From Fibrobacteria bacterium (GTDB taxonomy: Bacteria > Fibrobacterota > Fibrobacteria > UBA11236): 64,000 nucleotides of DNA. The number at the start of each line of letters is the position of its first letter. Position 1 is the stretch's first letter. The notes below the pieces were generated by a model, which did not search any database, had not been told where the DNA came from, and worked only from the letters and a program-made list of their open reading frames with translations. Where the stretch lies: the NCBI GenBank assembly GCA_025360005.1, contig JANYDA010000060.1:1-64000 (forward strand). The letters run 5' to 3'. Position numbers and translations under genes: made by a program. Positions 32,747 to 41,356 of this stretch are shown piece by piece.

Positions 32747-33474
32747 GCGAGGCCAAGTCCATCCTGGTGACCGGCAGCAGCCGGGGCATCGGCCGCGCGG
32801 CGGCGCTGCGCCTGGCCCGGGACGGCTATCATCTGGTCGTGCACGGCCGCAAGGCGGGGAGCGCGGGCGAAACCGCCGCAACCATCCGGGCCGCGGGAGG
32901 CTCGGCCCGGGAGTTGCATTTCGACGTCGCGGACCGGGCGGAATCCTTGGCCGCATTGGAAGCCGACCTGGAAAAACACTGCGCCTATTACGGCGTGGTA
33001 TGTAACGCGGGAGTTACTGCGGACGCGCCCTTTCCGGGCATGAGCGGGGAGGAATGGGACACCGTCATCCGTACCGATCTGGACAGCTTCTACAATGTGC
33101 TGCGCCCCCTGGTGATGCCGATGATCCAGCGCCGCGAGCCGGGCCGCATCGTTACCATCGCCTCCGTATCCGGGTTGATGGGGAACCGCGGCCAGGCCAA
33201 CTACGCCGCGGCCAAGGCCGGCGTCATCGCCGCCACCAAATCCCTGGCCTTGGAGTTGGGCAAACGCAAGATCACGGTCAACTGCGTGGCGCCGGGGTTG
33301 ATAGGCACGGACATGGTGCGGGAAGAGGTGCTGGAGAAGCTGGTGGAGATGATCCCGCTGCAGCGTGCCGGCGCGCCGGAAGAGGTGGCCGGCCTGATCG
33401 CGTTCCTGATGTCCGATGAGGCATCCTATATCACCCGGCAGGTTTTCGCCGTGGACGGAGGATTGAGTTCTTGA
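32743..33474 (+). CDS. fabG: 3-ketoacyl-ACP reductase, FabG-like (aryl polyene)
   Basis: 243 residues, a classical short-chain dehydrogenase. The NADPH-binding TGSSRGIG is at 10-17 and NAG at 88-90. The catalytic Ser141/143 is in ASVSG and Tyr154-x3-Lys158 in NYAAAKAG. It reduces the beta-keto group in each extension cycle. The NAG-encoding bases contain an exact copy of the 16-bp palindrome. Start at the ATG overlapping the dehydratase stop. Confidence 0.9.
   Translation: MSEAKSILVTGSSRGIGRAAALRLARDGYHLVVHGRKAGSAGETAATIRAAGGSARELHFDVADRAESLAALEADLEKHCAYYGVVCNAGVTADAPFPGMSGEEWDTVIRTDLDSFYNVLRPLVMPMIQRREPGRIVTIASVSGLMGNRGQANYAAAKAGVIAATKSLALELGKRKITVNCVAPGLIGTDMVREEVLEKLVEMIPLQRAGAPEEVAGLIAFLMSDEASYITRQVFAVDGGLSS
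33002..33017. repeat. GTAAC-N6-GTTAC palindrome, copy 4
   Basis: Exact copy, spacer GCGGGA, across codons for the conserved Asn-Ala-Gly of the ketoreductase. Confidence 0.8.
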
Positions 33475-34700
33475 AAAGAGTCGTCGTGACCGGCATGGCC
33501 GGCATTTCGCCCATCGGCAACGATTGGGCCGCGGCCGGAGACCGGCTGCGCAAAGGCCTGAGCGCGGTGGTGCGCATGGAGGAGTGGTCGCAATACAAAG
33601 GCCTCAACACCTTGATGGCCGCGCCCGCGCAGCCTTACGATCTGCCTGCGGAAACCTATACGCGCAAGGTACTGCGATCCATGGGCCCCGTCGCGCGCAT
33701 GGCCGTACGTTCCGCGGAACTGGCCCTGCGGGACGCGGGCCTCCTGGGCCATCCCATCCTCAAAAGCGGCCTCGCCGGCGTGGCCTACGGATCCTCCACC
33801 GGCTCGCCGGAAGCCATCGGCGATTTCGCGCGCATGCTGCTCAACAAGACCACGGACGCCATCACGGCGACCACCTACATCCGCATGATGCCGCACACCA
33901 CCTCCGTGAACATCGCGGTCCATTTCGGGCTGCAAGGGCGCGTATACACCACCTCCACGGCCTGCACCAGCGGCAGCCAATCCATCGGCCTGGCCTACGA
34001 GGCCATCCAAAGCGGGCGCCAGACGGTGATGATAGCGGGCGGGGCTGAGGAATTGACGCCCACGGAGGCGGCCGTGTTCGACACGCTCTTCGCCACCTCG
34101 GTCAAGAACGACAATCCCAGCAAAGCCCCCAGGCCTTTCGATCGCGATCGCGACGGCCTGGTGGTGGGCGAAGGCGCCGGCACCCTGGTCCTGGAAGAAC
34201 GCGAACACGCGCTGGCCCGGGGCGCGGACATCCGGGCGGAAGTGATCGGCTTCGGCACCAATTGCGACGGCAGCCACGTCACCCAGCCTTCCGCGGAAAC
34301 CATGCAGGTGGCCATGCGGCTGGCCCTGGCGGACGCGGGCCTTTCCCCCGACGCCATCGGCTATGTTAACGCGCATGGTACGGCCACGGAGCATGGGGAC
34401 ATCGCCGAGACCACCGCCACCCGCGGCGTCTTCGGCCGCAGGATCCCCATCTCATCGCTCAAAAGCTATTTCGGGCATACCCTGGGCGCCTGCGGCGCGC
34501 TTGAGGCCTGGCTGGGCATCGAGATGATGCGCAACGATTGGGTCTGCCCCACCTTGAACCTGGTCAACGTGGACCCGCGCTGCGGGGATCTGGACTATGT
34601 CATGGAAGGCCCGCGCCGCCTCTCCACCGAGCATATCATGACCAACAACTTCGCCTTCGGCGGCATCAACACCTCCCTCATCTTCAAACGGACCCCTTAA
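33471..34700 (+). CDS. Beta-ketoacyl-ACP synthase, FabF-like (aryl polyene, second)
   Basis: 409 residues from a TTG overlapping the reductase stop (TTGA). The nucleophile Cys165 is in STACTSGSQS, His302 in NAHGTATEHGD, and His336 in SYFGHTLGACGA; all are present. It is longer and closer to FabF than the ketosynthase at 31014 and may be the elongating enzyme that pairs with the chain-length-factor-like protein. Which ketosynthase does which step is not decidable from sequence alone. Confidence 0.9.
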   Translation: MKRVVVTGMAGISPIGNDWAAAGDRLRKGLSAVVRMEEWSQYKGLNTLMAAPAQPYDLPAETYTRKVLRSMGPVARMAVRSAELALRDAGLLGHPILKSGLAGVAYGSSTGSPEAIGDFARMLLNKTTDAITATTYIRMMPHTTSVNIAVHFGLQGRVYTTSTACTSGSQSIGLAYEAIQSGRQTVMIAGGAEELTPTEAAVFDTLFATSVKNDNPSKAPRPFDRDRDGLVVGEGAGTLVLEEREHALARGADIRAEVIGFGTNCDGSHVTQPSAETMQVAMRLALADAGLSPDAIGYVNAHGTATEHGDIAETTATRGVFGRRIPISSLKSYFGHTLGACGALEAWLGIEMMRNDWVCPTLNLVNVDPRCGDLDYVMEGPRRLSTEHIMTNNFAFGGINTSLIFKRTP

Positions 34701-34704
34701 GGCT

Positions 34705-35340
34705 ATGCTGCTGGCCGCCTGGTCCCGGCTGGACGGCGGTCCGGGAGGCTGGGACCCGGCGCGGCTCCCCAAGGAACTGACGCCGGCCGAATCGGCGCGT
34801 GCCCGGGCCTTCGCCAATCCTCTTCGCCGCAGGCAATTCCTGGCGGGCCATGGGCTATTGCGCCTATTGGCCGGAGCGGTGCTGAGCATCGATCCGGAAG
34901 CCATCGCCATGTCGGCGGAAGGACGCCCGCGCGTGGAATCCGCCTTCGCAAATGGGACGCCGCCCCGCCCCCTCGCCGCGCCCATTCACTTGAGTCTGGC
35001 GCATAGCGGCGCCTACGTCATGGCCATCGCATCCGATCGAGGGCCGGTGGGAATCGATATCGAACGGACCGATCAGGAACGGGACTGGGCCGCGCTGGCG
35101 GTGGGGATGGGCTGGGACGCGGCGGCCGTCGGGGACAAAGCGGGTTTTTTGGTAACCTGGACGTTACGGGAGGCGGAGGTCAAGGCGGGATTGGCGCCGG
35201 GCGCCGGTTTCGCCCGCCATGCATGCCGGCGGGATTTTATCGCGACCGTCGTGTCGGGAACGGAAGGGGAGTTGGCTTGGGTGGGACCGGAACTTTCCGG
35301 TCCCTTTCAGGCGACGGCTACCAGACCACGGCGGCCGTGA
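34705..35340 (+). CDS. 4'-phosphopantetheinyl transferase, Sfp-type (aryl polyene)
   Basis: 211 residues. The magnesium-binding G-I-D-I-E motif is at 116-120 and the second motif W-T-L-R-E-A-E-V-K at 152-160; the usual Lys of W-x-x-K-E-A is Arg here. It would attach phosphopantetheine to the two ACPs. It starts four bases after the ketosynthase stop and ends the operon. Its last 23 bases overlap the 3' end of the convergent gene at 35318. Confidence 0.85.
   Translation: MLLAAWSRLDGGPGGWDPARLPKELTPAESARARAFANPLRRRQFLAGHGLLRLLAGAVLSIDPEAIAMSAEGRPRVESAFANGTPPRPLAAPIHLSLAHSGAYVMAIASDRGPVGIDIERTDQERDWAALAVGMGWDAAAVGDKAGFLVTWTLREAEVKAGLAPGAGFARHACRRDFIATVVSGTEGELAWVGPELSGPFQATATRPRRP
35152..35167. 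repeat. GTAAC-N6-GTTAC palindrome, copy 5
   Basis: Exact copy, spacer CTGGAC, overlapping the W-x-x-x-E-A motif of the phosphopantetheinyl transferase; read GTA-ACC-TGG-ACG-TTA-CGG. Confidence 0.8.
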
Positions 35341-36517
35341 GGCCTATCGCCATCCCGCTGTTGAAGTAATAGATCAACGGAATGTCGAGCTTGACCGGGC
35401 CCAGCCCCAGGCCCAATCCCGTCATGGCGCGCAAGCGTCCGAAGGAAGGGCTGTTCTTGCTGCTGCCGTCGATGTTCACCGTAGCGGGCGAAAAAACCAC
35501 CTTGGTGGTGTCGGAGGTGATCTTGGCTTTGGAAGCGCCCTCCAGGACTATCTTGCTGGATCCGAAATTCAGATCGAATCCCATGCCCGCGGTGATATTG
35601 AAGACGCCCCAGAGAAGGCTGACCGCCGTGGCAGCGTCGAAGGGAATGGTCATGGTGGTGACGTCCAGGCCCATATTGAAAGTCGGGTTAAGGATCACGT
35701 TGGCGTCCGGATCGTTCTTGCCATAGCCCATATCGGCCAGCATCGATTCCTTGGCGATGGAATCCGCGCCGGTACTGCCGGAAAGCACGGCCGCGCGGAA
35801 ATGCGCCGGGGTGGTGAGGGAGTCCGGCGTGATTTTCATGTTGAGCTTGTCGCTTTGCACGTAGAATCCCGTGCCCAGCGAGACCCCGCGCCACTTGACC
35901 AATCCCACGAAGCTTTTGGGTTCCAGGAGCCGGTAATTGGCGCCTACGCCCATGACGCTGAACTTCATGTTGAAGTCCTTGATCTTCTGATCGAACGCGC
36001 CGTATTTCGCGTTCAGGTACAATCCGGGATAAAGGAACTTTGCGTTCACGCCCACGTTGAGGAAAGACACGCCTACCCCCAGGCCGGCGTAGAGGTCCCC
36101 TTTTTTGGTGATGTCGTCCCCTATCTTATTGTAGTAGCTGAAACTGGTGGTGGGAGCCTGCACGCCCACCATCAGGCCGGTGGCCACCGCGAAGAGCGAG
36201 TAGTTCTGGAATCCCTGCAAGGTTGCGGAACCGGTGGAATAAGCATTGGCATTGCCGAATCCCTGAGCCAGCTCTTTCTGGTCCTTGAAACCGGCCAGGC
36301 TGGTGCGGGTTTTCACGAGGGTGGTGTCGAAGGCGCTTTTCACCTCCGCGTTCATCTTGGCTTGGACATCGGCCTTGATGGGGGCATAAACCGGATTGCT
36401 GTTCACGAACTCGACCGTGGGAGCAGTGCCGTTGATCGAAAACGCGTGGCCCGCAGGAACCGCGCCAAGCAATACCAGCGTCGCCAAGGCCGCCGATCCG
36501 ACTGTTCTTTTTCCCAT
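35318..36517 (-). CDS. Putative outer-membrane beta-barrel protein
   Basis: 399 residues from an ATG with a GAGGGAGAG site; the frame is open to 36592 without one. The signal peptide is about 1-27 (ALATLVLLGAVPAGHA). After a 60-residue polar head, the body alternates hydrophobic and polar residues in strand-like runs (YAGLGVGVSFLNVGVNAKFLY, LGTGFYVQSDKLNMKI) and ends in an aromatic residue (AIGLTAAVVW), as barrel proteins do. I do not recognise a named family. It is convergent with the aryl polyene operon and shares 23 bases with its last gene. Confidence 0.6.
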   Translation of the reverse strand: MGKRTVGSAALATLVLLGAVPAGHAFSINGTAPTVEFVNSNPVYAPIKADVQAKMNAEVKSAFDTTLVKTRTSLAGFKDQKELAQGFGNANAYSTGSATLQGFQNYSLFAVATGLMVGVQAPTTSFSYYNKIGDDITKKGDLYAGLGVGVSFLNVGVNAKFLYPGLYLNAKYGAFDQKIKDFNMKFSVMGVGANYRLLEPKSFVGLVKWRGVSLGTGFYVQSDKLNMKITPDSLTTPAHFRAAVLSGSTGADSIAKESMLADMGYGKNDPDANVILNPTFNMGLDVTTMTIPFDAATAVSLLWGVFNITAGMGFDLNFGSSKIVLEGASKAKITSDTTKVVFSPATVNIDGSSKNSPSFGRLRAMTGLGLGLGPVKLDIPLIYYFNSGMAIGLTAAVVW

Positions 36518-36579
36518 CACTCTCCCTCTCGTTTTAGACTTCGCTGACGATGGTATTAAGCAATGCCCGCTATTTTCAA

Positions 36580-36597
36580 GATGTTTTTCCAAACATC
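36580..36597. promoter_or_regulatory. Hairpin/operator candidate between divergent genes
   Basis: GATGTTT-TTCC-AAACATC, seven perfect pairs, 63 bases upstream of the barrel-protein start on the minus strand. It could be an operator or a leader hairpin. Confidence 0.35.
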
Positions 36598-36774
36598 CGG
36601 CAAAAAAACGGACGAGTGCGGCTTTAATCGTAAAGCATTGGCAAGTTTTCCGCGCGGGAAATCAGGATTGAAATAAGGAACTCCCGCGGCCGAAACATGT
36701 CCCGCCTACCTTATCCCTGCATCCCCATGAGTTCCGTTCCGCATTCATCCCCCACTTTCCGGAGAACATCTCTT

Positions 36775-38208
36775 ATGCCATGCAAACCCGCATTCCCTTC
36801 CTTTTCCGCCTTGCTGCTCTTCGCCGCGGCGGCCCAGGCTTCGCCGGTACTCATCGCCACCGGTACCTTGGATGCTACCTCGGACAAGTCCGGTCTGGCC
36901 GGGAACCTGGAAAGCGGCGGCGCCGCGAACGTGCTGGGCGGCCTCGGATCCGGCCTCGCCTGGGCGGGCGGCAACACCTTCCTGGCCATCCCGGACAGAG
37001 GCCCCAACGCCACCGGCTATGCGGGCGGCACCCCCGTCGACAACACCCAATCCTTCATCGCCCGCTTCCAGGAATTGAACCTCAACCTGGACGCCACGCC
37101 GTCCGGAGGGCTTCCGTTCACCTTAACCGCCGCCCTGAACTCCACCACCTTGCTCTCCAGCCCCGCCCCTCTCTTCTACGGCAGCACGGCGGGACTCCCC
37201 GGCGGTGCGCCCGTCCAGAACAGCGGCGGCGTCAATTATTTCACGGGACGATCGGACGGGTTCGGACCCGGTTCCTCCCTCAATCCGAATGATGCGCGCC
37301 TGGATCCGGAGGGCGTGCGCGTTTCCAACGACGGCAATAGCGTTTTTATCGCGGATGAATACGGCCCTTACGTGGATCAGTTCGACCGCACCACGGGACA
37401 ACGCATCAAAACCTTCGCCTTGCCGGATCATTTCGGCATCGCCAATCTCAACTCCGTCGGGGCCGCCGAAACCAGCGGCAACACCACCGGCCGCGTCACC
37501 AACAAAGGGATGGAAGGCTTGGCCATTTCGCCCGACGGCAAAACCTTGATCGGTTTCATGCAGAGCCCTCTGATCCAGGACGGCGGCGACGGCGGACGCG
37601 CCAACCGCATCGTCACTATCGACATCGCGACGGGCATTACCCATGAATACGCCTATGACAACAAGATCGGGGCCAAGAATTACAACAGCAGTGAAATCCT
37701 GGCGCTCAACGATCATCAGTTCATAGTGCTGGAACGCGACGGCAAGGGCCTGGGCGACGGCAGCAAAGCCGTAGTCAAGCAATTGTGGGCCGTGGACCTT
37801 ACCGGCGCGCAGGACGTTTCCACCTTGCAGGGGGAAACCGCGCTGTTGGCCGTGGCCCCCGGCAAGACCTTGTTCCTGGACATGGCGGCCGCGCTAAAAT
37901 CGTTCGGCATCGCGGATACCCAGATCCCGGCCAAGCTGGAAGGCGCCGCCTTCGGCCAGGACATCACCATGGACGGCGTGGTCAACCACACCCTGTTCGT
38001 TTCCAATGACAACGACTTTGTGCCCGGGACGGCCGGCCCCAGCGTTTTCTACGCCTTCGCCTTCACGGACGCCGACTTGGCCGGCATGGATCTTTCGTAT
38101 ACCCCGCAGGGGATGGTCCCGGAACCGCAGTCCTTGGTTTTAATGGCGATGGGATTGGGCCTCTTGGGGGTTACCGCGCTGCGCCGCCGAGGACAGACCC
38201 GAGCGTAA
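36775..38208 (+). CDS. Esterase-like phytase-family protein with PEP-CTERM sorting signal
   Basis: 477 residues. The signal peptide is about 1-22. The body matches the phytase-like (esterase-like activity) propeller: LAIPDRGPNATGYA, RLDPEGVRVSNDGNSVFIADEYGPYVDQFD, NKGMEGLAISPDGKTLIGFMQSPL. The C-terminus is a textbook PEP-CTERM: V-P-E-P, then the hydrophobic helix SLVLMAMGLGLLGVTAL and RRRGQ. Proteins with this tail are processed by an exosortase and attached to or released from the surface; no exosortase or EPS locus is in the window. The start is the last in-frame ATG before the signal peptide. Confidence 0.82.
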   Translation: MPCKPAFPSFSALLLFAAAAQASPVLIATGTLDATSDKSGLAGNLESGGAANVLGGLGSGLAWAGGNTFLAIPDRGPNATGYAGGTPVDNTQSFIARFQELNLNLDATPSGGLPFTLTAALNSTTLLSSPAPLFYGSTAGLPGGAPVQNSGGVNYFTGRSDGFGPGSSLNPNDARLDPEGVRVSNDGNSVFIADEYGPYVDQFDRTTGQRIKTFALPDHFGIANLNSVGAAETSGNTTGRVTNKGMEGLAISPDGKTLIGFMQSPLIQDGGDGGRANRIVTIDIATGITHEYAYDNKIGAKNYNSSEILALNDHQFIVLERDGKGLGDGSKAVVKQLWAVDLTGAQDVSTLQGETALLAVAPGKTLFLDMAAALKSFGIADTQIPAKLEGAAFGQDITMDGVVNHTLFVSNDNDFVPGTAGPSVFYAFAFTDADLAGMDLSYTPQGMVPEPQSLVLMAMGLGLLGVTALRRRGQTRA

Positions 38209-38248
38209 CGGGCGTCCCGCGACGGAACTCGGCGGGCGGAACCGGCCG

Positions 38249-38614
38249 TCAGGTCGGCGCGAAAACCCGCAGGCGGTGGCCGTCCGGATCCAGGGCGGTG
38301 AAGGTGAATCCGAAATCCATGGCCGTGGGGGCTTGCGCGATGGTGAGTCCCAGCCGCTTCCACTCCTCATGGGATGCGCGCACGGCCTTCTCATCCCCCA
38401 CCGCGAACGCCAGCTCCGCGCCGCCGCCCGTATGAGCGGCGGCCGGTTCCACGGTGGGGCGCGCCCAGAGGCCCAGCTTGAGGCCGGAGTCCAGCGCAAA
38501 GAGTGAGAAGGTGGGCGAATCCTCCACCGGCGGCTTGCCCAAAAGGGCCCGATAGAATGCGGCGCTGACGGATGGGTTTTCGACGTAGAGAAGGATGAAA
38601 TTCGGATCTTGCAT
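38249..38614 (-). CDS. VOC family (glyoxalase/bleomycin-resistance-like) protein
   Basis: 121 residues with two beta-alpha-beta-beta-beta modules, from MQDPNFILLYVENPSVSAAFYRALLG to TALDPDGHRLRVFAP. The start is the ATG behind a GGAGT site. The family includes dioxygenases, resistance proteins and lyases; no substrate can be assigned. The upstream WYL regulator reads the same way and is the probable controller. Confidence 0.85.
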   Translation of the reverse strand: MQDPNFILLYVENPSVSAAFYRALLGKPPVEDSPTFSLFALDSGLKLGLWARPTVEPAAAHTGGGAELAFAVGDEKAVRASHEEWKRLGLTIAQAPTAMDFGFTFTALDPDGHRLRVFAPT

Positions 38615-38761
38615 AATGACTCCAGGTTGTCCGGTGATAACGGCGTTATGCCTGGGATAAGGATAGCAGTTGGGACTGCCAGTTTTCGTCAGCAGCAAAC
38701 CGCAGCGGATACCCGCGGTCGCGGACGACCGTCGGCCGCGGCAGTCTCGAACCGCCGTCCT

Positions 38762-39469
38762 TCACTGCGGTTGAATGCCTTCGCCCTCGCGCCATTCCTG
38801 CAGCAGGGCTTGGCGGTTGCGCGGATAGCGCGCTTCCGAGATTTCCAAAGCGCCTATCCTATCGGTGCGGAAGTTGCGGAAGGCCGCGCGGGATTCGCAC
38901 CAGGCCACCACCACCTCCGCGCGATCGAAGAAGGCCAGCGCGAACGGCCAGATGGTCCGCGAGGTCTCCGTATCCTTGGCGTCCCGATAGGTGATGGCGA
39001 GTTTGCGTTCCTTCCGGATGGCCCGGCGGATATGGGCCATATCGATTTTGATCCCCGCCGCGTCGGAAGGCCGCGCCTGGGCCGCGCCCGGGCCCACCAA
39101 CAGGCCGGACGCATCCAACCCGTCCTTGAGCGCAGGCGGCAATACCGCGGCGATTTTCACCAGCGCGCTGCGCGCGGCCGCGGCCAGGGCGTTGTCGGTG
39201 CGATCGGCCACCCAGCGGGAACCCAATACCAACGCCTCGATCTCCTCTTCGGAAAACATCAGCGGCGGCAGCATGAATCCGGGGCGCAGGATGTAGCCTA
39301 GCCCCGGCGCTCCGTCTATGCGCGCGCCCTGCTCCTGCAAGGTGGCGATATCGCGGTACAAGGACCGCAGGCTGATGCTCAGCCGGGAGGCCAAGGCCGG
39401 CCCCGTGACCGGATGGCGATGGCTGCGCAGGATCTGGATCAATTCGAGCAGGCGTTCCGTGCGTGACAT
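38762..39469 (-). CDS. YafY-type HTH/WYL-domain transcriptional regulator
   Basis: 235 residues. An N-terminal helix-turn-helix of the DeoR/HTH_11 type is at about 1-60 (RTERLLELIQILRSHRHPVTGPALASRLSISLRSLYRDIATL), and a WYL domain at about 130-225. The start has a GGAGAAG site. WYL regulators often sense ligands or nucleic acids. Its position, 147 bases upstream of the VOC gene in the same direction, suggests local control. Confidence 0.87.
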   Translation of the reverse strand: MSRTERLLELIQILRSHRHPVTGPALASRLSISLRSLYRDIATLQEQGARIDGAPGLGYILRPGFMLPPLMFSEEEIEALVLGSRWVADRTDNALAAAARSALVKIAAVLPPALKDGLDASGLLVGPGAAQARPSDAAGIKIDMAHIRRAIRKERKLAITYRDAKDTETSRTIWPFALAFFDRAEVVVAWCESRAAFRNFRTDRIGALEISEARYPRNRQALLQEWREGEGIQPQ

Positions 39470-39524
39470 GGCTTCTCCGCACGCAAAAGTAGCCAACTTA
39501 ACCCGGGTCCGCGCCGGCCCGCGA

Positions 39525-39953
39525 TCACTTATCCTTGACCAGCACGCCTTTCAAGGCCACTCCTGCGATGATGCCGCCCACATGGCATTCGTATTGGGTG
39601 GGGCTGGAATTCTCCAGGTTCTTGTAGTTGCTGACGATGCCGTCCACTTGCGTGGCTCCGCTGCTTTCCGCCTTCTTCTTGAAGGCTATCATGGCGGAAA
39701 GGAAAACCCATTCACAAGCCGCCGAATCCGATTTGCCCACCGCGCTGGTTTTCTGGTTGGTCTTGGTGATGCCCAGGTTCTGCGCGCCCGTGGCCGTAAC
39801 GGAATCGCCGAACGTGAACTTGATCTTATCGCCCACTTTCTCCTTATAGCCTGCGGAAGCCATCGCCTTGGCTATAGGCATCATGATTTTGGTATCCCGC
39901 GCGGACAAGGCGCCCGCCAAGGTCAAGGCCAGGAACACGATTTGCTTCTTCAT
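39525..39953 (-). CDS. Small secreted protein often misnamed excinuclease subunit
   Basis: 142 residues. Signal peptide 1-18 (MKKQIVFLALTLAGALSA), then a conserved body: R-D-T-K-I-M-M-P-I, FTFGDS, KTNQKTSAVGKSDSAACEWVFLSAMIA, and the C-terminal TQYECHVGGIIAGVALKG. This family is frequently annotated 'excinuclease ABC subunit A', which its size and signal peptide make wrong. The two conserved Cys may form a disulphide. Function unknown. Confidence 0.65.
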   Translation of the reverse strand: MKKQIVFLALTLAGALSARDTKIMMPIAKAMASAGYKEKVGDKIKFTFGDSVTATGAQNLGITKTNQKTSAVGKSDSAACEWVFLSAMIAFKKKAESSGATQVDGIVSNYKNLENSSPTQYECHVGGIIAGVALKGVLVKDK

Positions 39954-40154
39954 CTGCGACTCCAATCCGATATGGGTTTTTCCGGGCCATGGTTCGCGCC
40001 CGCCTATTCACGGCACAGAATGTAAGATTTGATGGCGGACAAGCGAATCCCTCCCGGCGCGGTGCCCTATCTTCCGGTTGCATCCAGGCCCCGCAGTACT
40101 TAGATCCGGAACGGAGCCGCCCTTCTTTCCGGATGGTTCCGCGCCGGAGGATCG

Positions 40155-41123
40155 ATGACCGCACCCTTAACCCCCGAAACCGCCATCGACATCATCGAGC
40201 ATGCCGCCGGCACAAAGCCGGGCTTCCGCCGCGCCCATGCGCGCGGGTTGGTGGTACGGGGATCCTTCCGGGCCTCGGGAGAGGCCAAGGCATTTTCCAG
40301 CGCCGAACATCTGCAAGGGGAAACCATCCCTTGCCTGGTGCGGTTTTCCAACGCTTCCGGGAATCCCTGCGCGCCCGATCGCACCGATCCCAAATCCGGC
40401 CGCGTGCTGGGCCTGGCCATCCGTTTCGATCTGCCTTCCGGCGCCAACACCACTTGGGCCGGCATCAATATCCCCGTCTTTCCCGCCCGCACGCCGGAAG
40501 AATTCCTCAAGCTCACGGCGGCGCAAACGCCCGGTCGCGGAGGTAAGCCAAACATGCTGCGCCTTGTCCTGCATATCCTCAAGCATTTGCATATCCTGGC
40601 CAGCATCAAGGTTATCAAAGGCCTCAAGCCAGCGGGAAGTTTCGCCCAAGAAGCCTATCATGGCATCCATACCTATTTCCTTATCGATGCGGCCGGCAAG
40701 CGCGTGCCTTTCCGCTATCATTGGCTACCGCAAAACCCGGACGGCGGCGCTGACGCGGCGGCCGTCAAGGGCCGTCCCGATCAATACCTGTTGCAGGAGA
40801 TCCGGGCCCGCTTGCAAAAAGGCCCGCTAGACTGGGACCTGGTAGCCGAGCTGGCGGAACCGGGCGATCCGTTGGAAGATCCCAGCGCCACATGGCCGGA
40901 AGGCCGTCGCCGCGTCACGCTGGGCCGGCTGGCGCTCGAAAGCGTGCATGAGGATCAGCGCGCCACCGAATCGCTGGTATTCGATCCCACCAACGTGGCC
41001 CCCGGCATCGGCATGCCCGACGATCCCGTGCTCAAGTTCCGTTCGCTCGCTTATGGCGTTTCTTTCGAAAGGCGATCCAAGGAGACCCGCGCGGAGCCGG
41101 CGCCCGCGGACATGGGCCAGTAG
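40155..41123 (+). CDS. Catalase-related peroxidase (small catalase family)
   Basis: 322 residues, the short catalase type without flavodoxin-like domain. The distal His is in FRRAHARGLVVRGSF near residue 28, then LVRFSNASGNP near 62-72. The proximal heme-binding R-S-L-A-Y-G-V-S-F-E-R-R is near 298-309, with Tyr as axial ligand, after DPTNVAPGIGMPDDPVL. All heme residues are in place. It lacks a signal peptide, so it is cytoplasmic. It likely decomposes peroxides using organic reductants. Monocistronic. Confidence 0.88.
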   Translation: MTAPLTPETAIDIIEHAAGTKPGFRRAHARGLVVRGSFRASGEAKAFSSAEHLQGETIPCLVRFSNASGNPCAPDRTDPKSGRVLGLAIRFDLPSGANTTWAGINIPVFPARTPEEFLKLTAAQTPGRGGKPNMLRLVLHILKHLHILASIKVIKGLKPAGSFAQEAYHGIHTYFLIDAAGKRVPFRYHWLPQNPDGGADAAAVKGRPDQYLLQEIRARLQKGPLDWDLVAELAEPGDPLEDPSATWPEGRRRVTLGRLALESVHEDQRATESLVFDPTNVAPGIGMPDDPVLKFRSLAYGVSFERRSKETRAEPAPADMGQ

Positions 41124-41253
41124 GATATTCCCGGGCATTCGCGCGTTTCGCGGGATTCCCTCCCTCACCTTTCGGTTAGCATAAATGGAACGGTCTCATA
41201 GGCGTAAAATAATCGCCCCGAGAGGGGTTTGGATGCCATAAACCTTGACGTGG

Positions 41254-41290
41254 TAATTGACCCAGGATTAATTTACTCAAGAGTCAATTA
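41254..41290. promoter_or_regulatory. Inverted repeat, candidate TetR operator
   Basis: TAATTGAC (41254-41261) and GTCAATTA (41283-41290) are a perfect 8-bp inverted repeat with a 21-base centre, in the leader of the TetR-efflux operon, where an autorepressor would bind. Confidence 0.5.
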
Positions 41291-41356
41291 TTGGCCGATG
41301 CGGAACCGGCGGGAAAAAACCGGGGCAAAATCGGTAGTAAGATGGTAGGGAGACGG

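Noticed and set aside
39525-39953. Excinuclease ABC subunit A
   Set aside because: The protein is 142 residues with a signal peptide and no ATP-binding motifs; the name is a propagated misannotation.
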